A stretch of DNA of 64,000 bases from Mesorhizobium sp. (GTDB taxonomy: Bacteria > Pseudomonadota > Alphaproteobacteria > Rhizobiales > Rhizobiaceae): NCBI GenBank assembly GCA_004017535.1, contig SAJS01000015.1, positions 103,327 to 167,326 on the forward strand, written 5' to 3'. Made by a program: the position numbers and the translations under genes. Of the stretch, positions 36,263 through 43,024 are shown in pieces (within the stretch, counting starts at the first letter, position 1; every line of letters starts with the position of its first letter). Under the pieces are notes generated by a model. The model ran no database searches. It was not told where the DNA came from and was given only the letters and a program-made list of their open reading frames with translations.

Positions 36263-36397
36263 CTAGAATCTGTCGGCTTTGAACGGCGACAGATCGCTCA
36301 TCGGCTTGGTCGGCCGGAAAGGCAGCCGGATTCCAGGTTCGATAATCTGGGGTTTGGCTGCGTCGAAGAACAGCCCCTCTTCGACTAGTGAAAGATT
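36263..36397 (-). pseudogene. Possible C-terminal remnant of an FAD oxidoreductase gene
   Basis: In the 319-base gap between the PfpI gene and the hydroxyacid dehydrogenase, the minus strand reads LSLVEEGLFFDAAKPQIIEP then FRPTKPMSDLSPFKADRF and a stop. An ending of the form LSPFxxDRF is typical of D-amino-acid dehydrogenase/glycine-oxidase-like flavoproteins. Nothing upstream in this frame looks like such an enzyme, since the frame runs into the PfpI gene in another phase. It is therefore probably a deletion remnant, though a chance frame is possible. The rest of 36159-36477 shows nothing else. Confidence 0.4.
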
Positions 36398-36477
36398 GCA
36401 ATCGTTTCTACTTGGAGCGGTGCGCCTTCCATCCAGAACCGGCCACCCGCTCCAAGTCTTTCTGCTTCCTGCCAGTC

Positions 36478-37071
36478 CTAGCCGTGCCGGATTTCCGTGC
36501 CGAGCACTTTCAGGCATTCCCGAATGAAGGCGGCGAGAGCCGTCCAGCCTTTGGCCGAAACCATCGTGCCGTCGACATAGGCCTCCGTCGGAGACAGGTC
36601 GATATAGGTGCCGCCGGCGAGCGTCACTTCCGGCTCGCAGGCCGCCAGCGCACCGACCTTCTTGCCGCGTACGACGCCATCGACCGCGATAAGGATCTGC
36701 ACGCCGTGGCAGATGGTGAAGATCGGTTTCTTCGTTTCGTGGAAATGACGCACCATCGCCTGAATGCGCTTGTCGGTGCGGATATATTCCGGTCCGCGGC
36801 CGCCGGCGCAATAGACGGCGTCGTACTGATCGAGCTGCTTCTCCGCGTCGGCGAACGTCTTGTTGATCAGGGCATAGTGGCCGGGCTTCTCGGTATAGGT
36901 CTGGTCGCCCTCGAAATCGTGCAGCGAGGTCTTGATCACGTCGCCGGCATTCTTGTCGGGGCAAACGACGTGGACGGTGTGACCAACGGCCTCCATCGCC
37001 TGCTGATAGACAAAGATTTCATATTCCTCGGTGAACTCACCGGTCAGCATCAGTATCTTCTTGGCTGGCAT
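36478..37071 (-). CDS. DJ-1/PfpI family protein
   Basis: 197-residue member of the DJ-1/PfpI superfamily. The nucleophile elbow is FTICHGVQILIAVDG with Cys121 followed by His, and the upstream acidic residue lies in LTGEFTEEYEIF near residue 10-20. YCAGGRGPEYIRTDKRIQAM precedes the elbow. Members include glyoxalase III, deglycases and peptidases; sequence alone does not decide. It lies 15 bases downstream of the FCD regulator gene, so the two are co-transcribed. A role in aldehyde defence would fit a cluster that makes semialdehydes, but that is inference. Confidence 0.88.
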   Translation of the reverse strand: MPAKKILMLTGEFTEEYEIFVYQQAMEAVGHTVHVVCPDKNAGDVIKTSLHDFEGDQTYTEKPGHYALINKTFADAEKQLDQYDAVYCAGGRGPEYIRTDKRIQAMVRHFHETKKPIFTICHGVQILIAVDGVVRGKKVGALAACEPEVTLAGGTYIDLSPTEAYVDGTMVSAKGWTALAAFIRECLKVLGTEIRHG

Positions 37072-37086
37072 GACTTATCCTTTCGG

Positions 37087-37785
37087 TTACTCGAAGGCGG
37101 GCAGGAGGCGGTCCCGCGAATTCTCAATGTGCACGTGCATCGCCTTCTCGGCGGCATGCGCGTCGCCGGCCGCGAAAGCAGCGAGAATCGCCTCGTGCTC
37201 ATCCAGCGCTTCTTCGGTGACGCGCGAGTGGTACATCAGGCGGAAAATGTGGAAGTGCGTATGCTGGTGGTTCAGCGTCTCGCGGATGAGCTCGTTCTGC
37301 GCGAACTCCATGATCTTGTCGTGGAAGATCGCGTCCTGCCGCGCGAAATTGGAATAGCGCAGGCGCTCGTCCTTTCCCACCCGCCGCGCCATCACGCCTG
37401 CCGCCTCCTGCAACACCGCGAGGCGCTCTTCATCCAGCGCCGCAGTGGCCTTGGCGGCGGCAGCGGGTTCCAACAAAAGGCGCAGTTCATAAAGTTCATC
37501 GAACCTATGCCGGGTGATTTGCGGGGCTGCGCGATAGCCGATCAGGTGGGTCTTGACCACCAGGCCCTCGCCTTCCAACCGCCCGAGCGCTTCGCGGATG
37601 GGCGTGTGCGAAACGTCGAATTCCCTGACAAGGTTATCGACGGTGATGCGCGATCCCGGCGGAATCTTCAGCGACATCAATTGCGCGAAGATTGCTTCGT
37701 AGACATCGCCCGCCAAGCTGTTGGCGCGCTGGATGCGGCCGCTTGGGCGAGTCTCGGTTTCCATCGTCAGGTCGGGACTTTCCAT
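37087..37785 (-). CDS. GntR-family regulator, FCD subfamily
   Basis: 232-residue transcription factor. The N-terminal winged helix-turn-helix reads IPPGSRITVDNLVREFDVSH, TPIREALGRLEGEGLVVKTH near residues 42-80. The FCD domain follows with ELYELRLLLEPAAAAKAT, QDAIFHDKIMEFAQNE and DEHEAILAAFAAGDAHAAEK; the histidines form the usual metal site. An AGAGGTAAC ribosome binding site precedes the ATG. It is divergent from the Fe-alcohol dehydrogenase gene, with a perfect palindrome ATAGGATATCCTAT between them that is a good operator candidate. Confidence 0.92.
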   Translation of the reverse strand: MESPDLTMETETRPSGRIQRANSLAGDVYEAIFAQLMSLKIPPGSRITVDNLVREFDVSHTPIREALGRLEGEGLVVKTHLIGYRAAPQITRHRFDELYELRLLLEPAAAAKATAALDEERLAVLQEAAGVMARRVGKDERLRYSNFARQDAIFHDKIMEFAQNELIRETLNHQHTHFHIFRLMYHSRVTEEALDEHEAILAAFAAGDAHAAEKAMHVHIENSRDRLLPAFE

Positions 37786-37836
37786 CGGTTACCTCTTGAC
37801 AGGAGCAAGCCCTAACATGATGCTCCGGCCAATTCA

Positions 37837-37850
37837 ATAGGATATCCTAT
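37837..37850. promoter_or_regulatory. Palindromic operator candidate ATAGGATATCCTAT
   Basis: A perfect 14-bp dyad, flanked by a further A/T pair on each side, lies 52 bases upstream of the FCD regulator start and 160 bases upstream of the Fe-alcohol dehydrogenase start. A partial repeat, TATAGAGGATACG, follows at 37859-37870. VanR-type FCD regulators bind such AT-rich dyads, so this probably controls both divergent units. Confidence 0.5.
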
Positions 37851-38009
37851 ACGATTTTATAGAGGATACGAACGGTTGAGCCAGGAACCTATCGCCCGCA
37901 TTCAACGACGCGGGGCACAAAACCGACAAAAGCACCGGCCTGCGAAATTGAAGGCCCCTACCGACGAACACGAACTTCTCCATCAGTCTCCTTCGAAAGA
38001 TCTCGATCC

Positions 38010-39236
38010 ATGACCCTCTTTGCAGCCGCGCGCCTGCCGCGCGAAATCCTCTTCGGCAAGGGTCAGCGCCATGTGCTGCCGGCCATTGCCGGGCGATATG
38101 GCCGGCGCGCATTCATCTGCACCGACGAAAGGCTCGCCGGAACGTCCGAGTTCATCGAGATGCTCGATGGGCTGAAGGCTGCCCGGATCGACACGCTCGT
38201 CTACGATCGCACCTTGCCGGATGTGCCGCGCGACAGCGTCGGCGTCTGTATCGCGGAGGCGAAGGGATTCAGGCCGGACATGGTGATCGGGGTCGGAGGC
38301 GGCAGTTGCCTCGACATGGCCAAATGCGCCGGGCTACTCATCAGCCATGGCGGCAAGCTCCAGGATTACTATGGCGAGTTCAAGGTGCCGGGCCCCACCC
38401 TTCCCCTTATCGCTGTGCCGACCACGGCCGGCACGGGTTCCGAAGTCACTCCCGTCGCGGTGATCTCCGACCCAGAGCGGACGCTGAAGGTCGGCATCTC
38501 CAGCCCGCATCTCATCGCCGCGGTCGCTCTGTGCGACCCGGACCTGACGGCAAGTTGTCCCCCATCACTGACCGCCATCGCCGGCGCCGACGCGCTGACG
38601 CATGCGATCGAGGCTTTCACCGCGGCAAGACGCGGCGCCGATGCCGATCTGGCGCAACGCCATGTCTTCGTCGGCAAGAGCGCGCTGACCGATCACTTCG
38701 CCCTTCTGGCGATCAGGCTCCTCGGCCGCAGCCTCGAAGCAGCCTATCGCGACGGGTCGAACGAGAATGCACGGGCCGATGTCATGATGGGAGCGCTGGC
38801 CGCCGGCTGCGCCTTCGGCACGGCGGGAACCGCCGCCGCCCATGCGGTGCAGTATCCGGTCGGCGCGCTCACCCATACGCCGCATGGCCTGGGCGTCGCC
38901 ACGATGCTCCCCTATGTGATGCGCTACAACCTGCCGGCGGCAACCTCGGATATCGCCGAAATCGGCATTGCGCTTGGCCTGCCGCGCCAGGACCGCGATG
39001 CCGGTCAGTTGGCCGACGCCACGATCACGGAAGTGGCGCGACTGTTCAGCGCCATCGGCATCACCCGGACGCTGGCTGATCTCGGCCTTGCCGAGGACAA
39101 GATCGACTGGACGGCGGAACAGGCGCTCGGCATCGACCGGCTGATCAAGAACAATCCCCGCCCCTTCGACCTGCCCGCGATGCAGCGCCTGGTCAGGGCT
39201 GCTTACAGCGGCGACACGTCGGCCGCGGCAATGTGA
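38010..39236 (+). CDS. Iron-containing alcohol dehydrogenase
   Basis: 408-residue group III alcohol dehydrogenase. The NAD-binding motif MVIGVGGGSCLDMAKCAGLL is near residue 91, PLIAVPTTAGTGSEVTPVAV near 132, and metal-ligand regions near AGADALTHAIEAF (195) and THTPHGLGVATMLPYV (290). Relatives include gamma-hydroxybutyrate dehydrogenase, maleylacetate reductase and lactaldehyde reductase. Because succinate-semialdehyde dehydrogenase follows 19 bases later, oxidation of gamma-hydroxybutyrate to succinate semialdehyde is the most coherent proposal. It opens a three-gene operon divergent from the FCD regulator. Confidence 0.9.
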   Translation: MTLFAAARLPREILFGKGQRHVLPAIAGRYGRRAFICTDERLAGTSEFIEMLDGLKAARIDTLVYDRTLPDVPRDSVGVCIAEAKGFRPDMVIGVGGGSCLDMAKCAGLLISHGGKLQDYYGEFKVPGPTLPLIAVPTTAGTGSEVTPVAVISDPERTLKVGISSPHLIAAVALCDPDLTASCPPSLTAIAGADALTHAIEAFTAARRGADADLAQRHVFVGKSALTDHFALLAIRLLGRSLEAAYRDGSNENARADVMMGALAAGCAFGTAGTAAAHAVQYPVGALTHTPHGLGVATMLPYVMRYNLPAATSDIAEIGIALGLPRQDRDAGQLADATITEVARLFSAIGITRTLADLGLAEDKIDWTAEQALGIDRLIKNNPRPFDLPAMQRLVRAAYSGDTSAAAM

Positions 39237-39255
39237 GGGAAGGAGCCCGATTGCA

Positions 39256-40743
39256 ATGAACATCTCCCACCTAACAGTCGATCAGGATTCCGACATGTCC
39301 GAATACATCCCGTTCTCGCAAGGCCTTTACATCGGCGGGAAATGGCGACCCTCCTCCGACGGCCGTGTCATCGAAGTGGTCGACCCATCGACCGAGGCTG
39401 TGATCGCAGCGGTTCCGGACGCGACACTCGCCGACGCCGCTGCGGCGGTCGAGGCGGCGGCACAGGCGGCGGCCAGCTGGCGCGAGACCCCGCCGCGCAA
39501 GCGGTCGGAGATCCTGAGGCGCTGCTTCGAGCTGATGACCGAACGTGCCGAGACCTTGGCCGCGTTGATTTCGCTGGAGAACGGCAAGGCCCTGCGTGAC
39601 GCGCGCGGCGAAGTCGCCTACGCGGCCGAGTTCTTCCGCTGGAACGCGGAGGAAGCGGTTCGCATCAGCGGCGAGTTCGGCCTTGCACCGTCGGGCGCGA
39701 ACCGGATCGTGGTCGATTATCAGCCCATCGGCATTTGCGTACTGATAACGCCGTGGAATTTCCCGGCGGCGATGGCCACGCGCAAGATCGCGCCGGCGCT
39801 TGCCGCCGGCTGCACCGTCATCCTGAAGCCGGCCAGCGAGACGCCGCTGACGGCCTACGCGCTTGCGGCCCTCTACGAGGAGGCTGGCGTGCCGCCGGGC
39901 GTCGTCAACGTCATCACCACTTCGAATCCGGGGCCGGTGACTGCGGCCATGCTGGCCGACGCGCGGGTGCGGAAGCTCTCCTTCACAGGCTCGACGGGCA
40001 TCGGTCGCATGCTTCTTGCCGAGGCGGCGAAACACGTCATTTCCTGCTCGATGGAACTCGGCGGCAATGCGCCGTTCATCGTCCTCGACGACGCCGACCT
40101 GGAAGCGGCGCTCGACGGCGCGATGATCGCCAAGATGCGCAATGCCGGCGAGGCCTGCACGGCGGCCAACAGGCTCTACGTCCAGGCGGGCATCCACGAC
40201 GCATTCGCCGAAGGCCTGCGCAAGCGCATGGCGGCGCTCGCCATCGGCCCCGGCACGGATTCGGAAACCGAATGCGGGCCGATGATCACCAGGAAGGCCG
40301 TGGACAAGATCGATCGGCTCGTCCAGGACGCGGTCGCGCGCGGGGCGAAGGTCCTGTGCGGCGGCGCGGTCGCCGAGGGGCGAGGATTTTTCTATCCGCC
40401 CACGGTGCTGAGCGACGTGCCGGCCGACGCCGCCATGGCTTACGAGGAGATATTCGGTCCGGTGGCACCGATCAGCCGCTTCGAGGACGAGGCGGAGGTC
40501 ATCGCAAGGGCGAACGACACCGAGTACGGCCTTGCCGCCTACATCTACACGCGCGATCTTGCCAAAGGCATGCGCATGGCGTCGAAGATCGAGTCCGGCA
40601 TGATCGCGCTCAATCGCGGCCTGATGTCGGACCCTGCCGCGCCTTTCGGCGGCGTCAAGCAGAGCGGGCTTGGGCGCGAGGGCGGCCAGAAGCACGGCAT
40701 CGCCGAGTTCATGGAGGCGAAATACATCGCCGTGACGATCTGA
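39256..40743 (+). CDS. Succinate-semialdehyde dehydrogenase family protein
   Basis: 495-residue aldehyde dehydrogenase of the GabD class. Cofactor and substrate motifs include TPWNFPAAMATRKIAPALAA near 165, FTGSTGIGRMLL near 243, the catalytic base Glu267 in SMELGGNAPF, and the nucleophile Cys301 in NAGEACTAANR. AAFGGVKQSGLGREGG-like APFGGVKQSGLGREGGQ lies near the C-terminus. A GGAAGGAG site precedes the ATG at 39256; an internal ATG 13 codons on is an alternative. Its stop overlaps the start of the next gene (TGATG). Confidence 0.9.
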   Translation: MNISHLTVDQDSDMSEYIPFSQGLYIGGKWRPSSDGRVIEVVDPSTEAVIAAVPDATLADAAAAVEAAAQAAASWRETPPRKRSEILRRCFELMTERAETLAALISLENGKALRDARGEVAYAAEFFRWNAEEAVRISGEFGLAPSGANRIVVDYQPIGICVLITPWNFPAAMATRKIAPALAAGCTVILKPASETPLTAYALAALYEEAGVPPGVVNVITTSNPGPVTAAMLADARVRKLSFTGSTGIGRMLLAEAAKHVISCSMELGGNAPFIVLDDADLEAALDGAMIAKMRNAGEACTAANRLYVQAGIHDAFAEGLRKRMAALAIGPGTDSETECGPMITRKAVDKIDRLVQDAVARGAKVLCGGAVAEGRGFFYPPTVLSDVPADAAMAYEEIFGPVAPISRFEDEAEVIARANDTEYGLAAYIYTRDLAKGMRMASKIESGMIALNRGLMSDPAAPFGGVKQSGLGREGGQKHGIAEFMEAKYIAVTI

Positions 40744-41567
40744 TGAAACAGATGGCGAAAGATCCATTCCGTATTCGCGACCATGTCCCCGAGTTCGACG
40801 ACATCGTCGCCGAGATCGTCAGGCGCAGCGCCGAGACCAGAGCCAAGAGTCCGATGGCCGCCGACGTGGCTTACGGACCGGACGGCACGGAGACCGTCGA
40901 CCTGTTCTTCCCGCAGGGCAAACGCGATCGCCTGCCGGTGCACATGTTCATTCATGGCGGCTACTGGCGCATGTTCTCCAAGCGCGACTATTCCTACGTA
41001 GCGGACACCGTCACCGACGCCGGGGCGATTGCCGTCATCGTGGATTACGCGCTGATGCCGAGCGTGAGAATGGCGACGATCGTCGATCAAATACGCCGCG
41101 CGAGGCAATGGATACATGACCACATCGCGAGCTATGGCGGCGATCCCGGCCGACTAACGGTAAGCGGCCATTCCGCCGGGGCGCATCTCGCGACGATGCT
41201 CTTTGACGACAACACCCGGCCTTCAGGCATCAAAAGCGCGCTCCTGCTCGGCGGTATCTACGATCTAAGACCGTTGCAGGAGTCATTTCTCGCGGCCGAG
41301 ATCGCGATCACCGACGACGAGGTTGAGCGGTTCTCGCCGATAAGTCATCGCTTCGATCGGGGCGTGGCGGTCGAGATATCCGTCGGTGCCGAGGAAACGC
41401 CGCCCTTCCACAGCCAGGCCGCCGCTTTCGCAGCGAATCTCGAACGGCAAGGGCTGGTCGTTTCACGCACAAGCCTCGCAGGGGCCAACCACATGAGCAG
41501 CGTCCGCGATCTTGGCATCGCCGGCACCGGGGCCGCATCATTCTTGGCTCGCCTGCTGTGCGTATGA
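40743..41567 (+). CDS. Alpha/beta hydrolase, arylformamidase/esterase-like
   Basis: 274-residue alpha/beta hydrolase. The oxyanion-hole motif HGGYW (residues 71-75) and nucleophile elbow GHSAGAH with Ser144 are those of the hormone-sensitive-lipase and kynurenine-formamidase-like group. The last catalytic residue is probably His in ANHMSSV near 255. The ATG overlaps the dehydrogenase stop, so the three genes form one operon. In this context it may open an ester or lactone that feeds the two dehydrogenases; this is inferred from neighbours, not from the fold. Confidence 0.87.
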   Translation: MKQMAKDPFRIRDHVPEFDDIVAEIVRRSAETRAKSPMAADVAYGPDGTETVDLFFPQGKRDRLPVHMFIHGGYWRMFSKRDYSYVADTVTDAGAIAVIVDYALMPSVRMATIVDQIRRARQWIHDHIASYGGDPGRLTVSGHSAGAHLATMLFDDNTRPSGIKSALLLGGIYDLRPLQESFLAAEIAITDDEVERFSPISHRFDRGVAVEISVGAEETPPFHSQAAAFAANLERQGLVVSRTSLAGANHMSSVRDLGIAGTGAASFLARLLCV

Positions 41568-41877
41568 AGGCCATATCTCCGCCAGCGATAAGAGAGCTTC
41601 ACGAACGTGATCCGTCAACGTTATGACGCGTCCTGCTCGAGAACTTCCATGGACGGCGACGTGGAAATCCGGATCGAAAGGTGCGCGATCGCAGTAGGCC
41701 GCTATGATGGAGGAGGAAGCAGCGACCAGAGCGCGCTCTTCGCGCGTTCGTCCCTACCATCCGTTTGCGCCAAAATAGGGAGCACAATTTGTGGGGCAAA
41801 ATCGCAAGCAGATGCGAAGCTTACGATCGAATCTTGCAATTTACATCGAAAAATCAGTTACTTACGCGATAAGGCGA
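41568..41877. other. Gap without recognised gene
   Basis: The stretch between the hydrolase gene and tRNA-His contains no convincing frame or hairpin terminator. It is more AT-rich near the tRNA end (TTGCAATTTACATCGAAAAA at 41834-41853). I saw no integrase gene or repeated tRNA 3' end that would mark an island boundary. Confidence 0.6.
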
Positions 41878-41954
41878 TGGTACCGTTGGCTGGGCTCGAA
41901 CCAGCGACCCCCAGATCCACAATCTGGTGCTCTAACCAACTGAGCTACAACGGC
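41878..41954 (-). tRNA. tRNA-His (anticodon GTG)
   Basis: The minus strand folds as a cloverleaf: acceptor GCCGTTG with CAACGGT, D-arm AGCTCAGTTGGTTAGAGC, anticodon stem CCAGA/TCTGG around TTGTGGA (anticodon GTG), and T-arm CTGGTTCGAGCCCAG. The CCA end is encoded. The base before G1 is T, so no G-1 is encoded, and the discriminator at position 73 is A rather than C. This is the pattern known for alphaproteobacterial tRNA-His, which is read by an adapted HisRS. Confidence 0.97.
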
Positions 41955-42090
41955 ACATTCCAGGCGAGCGCTATCCAGAAATCCTGGGGATGCGCTCCAT
42001 CGTTGGCGATGCGTCCAATACGGGCTATCGGATTCTAATTCAAGGCCCTTAATAAGGCAAAGGACGGGTTGTCCTCGTCGCCCCTTCATA

Positions 42091-42210
42091 AGGCAAAAGA
42101 AAAGGCCGGCGGGAGGAGGTGCCGGCCTTTTCCTGTTACGAGCCAGCGGGAGGAGGTGCTGGCTGGTCACCCCGGAAACAGAGGGAGGAGGTTCCGCTTC
42201 CGGGTATCTG
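42091..42210 (-). ncRNA. CcsR/cuckoo-type small RNA with three CCTCCTCCC hairpin loops
   Basis: Downstream of the phasin gene on the minus strand are three consecutive stem-loops. The first (stem CCCGGAA/TTCCGGG, 42171-42204) and the next two (AGCCAGC/AGCCAGC-type 7-bp stem at 42141-42164; 10-bp stem AAAGGCCGGC at 42101-42130) each expose ACCTCCTCCC in the loop. The last is followed by TTTTCTTTT and is a rho-independent terminator. Multiple hairpins with a conserved CCUCCUCCC loop define the CcsR RNAs of Rhodobacter and the wider cuckoo family. The loops could pair with GGAGG ribosome binding sites. Whether it has its own promoter or is cut from the phasin mRNA is not clear. Confidence 0.8.
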
Positions 42211-42287
42211 GTTGCTCAACTCTATCGCATAACTATTTGTCTGACGAAATGCGACGTTTTGATGCATCGCAGAGTTGTGCGCGAAAA

Positions 42288-42755
42288 TTAGGCAGCCTTG
42301 GCGTCCTTCATCGCCTTCTCGAAGGCACTCTTGACCGGCTTGGCGACATCCTCGACCGCCTTGGTGGCAACGGCCTGGAACTCCTTGGCCTGCTCCACGG
42401 TCATTTCGGCGCGCTTGCGCAGGAAAGCGGTTTGCAGCTCGACGACTTCCGAAAGGGTCTTGGCACCGACCAGGGCCTCAAGGTGCGAGAAGCCAGCTTC
42501 GGCATTGGCGCGCAGCGCGGCGATCGCCTTGAGCGAAACGTCGCTGGATACGGCCTTGGCGGTCTCGTAGGTCGACTCGAGAACCTTCTGGGTCTCCTCG
42601 GCACCGGTCTTCAGCTTGGCATAGGCCTCTTTCGACTGCTCGACGCCCTTCTCGGCGAAGGCGCGGATCTGGTCAGTGGCCTTGGAGGCGTCGAAGCTCG
42701 GAAATTCCACGTTTTCGATGGCCTCGGCAGCGGTCTTAGCGGTGGTCTTGGACAT
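42288..42755 (-). CDS. Phasin family protein
   Basis: 155-residue alanine- and lysine-rich helical protein, a typical phasin (SKATDQIRAFAEKGVEQSKE, AYAKLKTGAEETQKVLESTY, VVELQTAFLRKRAEMTVEQA, ending AFEKAMKDAKAA). Phasins coat polyhydroxybutyrate granules and control their number and size. A GGTTGGAAA site precedes the ATG and a good promoter lies at 42815-42842. Acetoacetyl-CoA synthetase, which recycles a PHB breakdown product, is encoded about 4.5 kb away. The CUCCUCC-loop RNA follows directly downstream. Confidence 0.92.
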   Translation of the reverse strand: MSKTTAKTAAEAIENVEFPSFDASKATDQIRAFAEKGVEQSKEAYAKLKTGAEETQKVLESTYETAKAVSSDVSLKAIAALRANAEAGFSHLEALVGAKTLSEVVELQTAFLRKRAEMTVEQAKEFQAVATKAVEDVAKPVKSAFEKAMKDAKAA

Positions 42756-42814
42756 TTTCCAACCTTTCGGGATAGCAGCTTTGACAGAAAGCCGTCTCGT
42801 TCATGTATAGTGGC

Positions 42815-42842
42815 AATATAAAGGATTTTTTGTGCATTGCAA
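42815..42842 (-). promoter_or_regulatory. Probable sigma-70 promoter of the phasin gene
   Basis: On the minus strand, TTGCAA (42837-42842) and TATATT (42815-42820) are separated by 16 bases, close to the housekeeping consensus. The site lies about 60 bases before the phasin start. It is embedded in a short AT-rich stretch (GCACAAAAAATCC), with the inverted pair TTGCAAC / GTTGCA just upstream. Confidence 0.55.
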
Positions 42843-43024
42843 CATCTTTGTTGCACCGCACCATAAAATCTTCCCATACGTCAACCGTAGCGTCAGCGCT
42901 GGGCCGTTAACCAAGAGCCCAGAGATTTCGGCCTATGCAAGCCAGGGCTTGTGGACCTTCGAGCCGCGGGCTTTTATTAACAAAGTGTTAACTGAAATGC
43001 CCGCTCCGGAGGGTTGCCCAGCGC

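Noticed and set aside
41568-41954. tRNA-His as an integration site for a genomic island covering the catabolic block
   Set aside because: No integrase and no direct repeat of the tRNA 3' end was found in the window. Remnants in the block do suggest remodelling, but not by this route.
41607-42038. Plus-strand frame containing LAGLEPATPRSTIWCSNQLS
   Set aside because: This sequence is the translated complement of a tRNA, a well-known false annotation.
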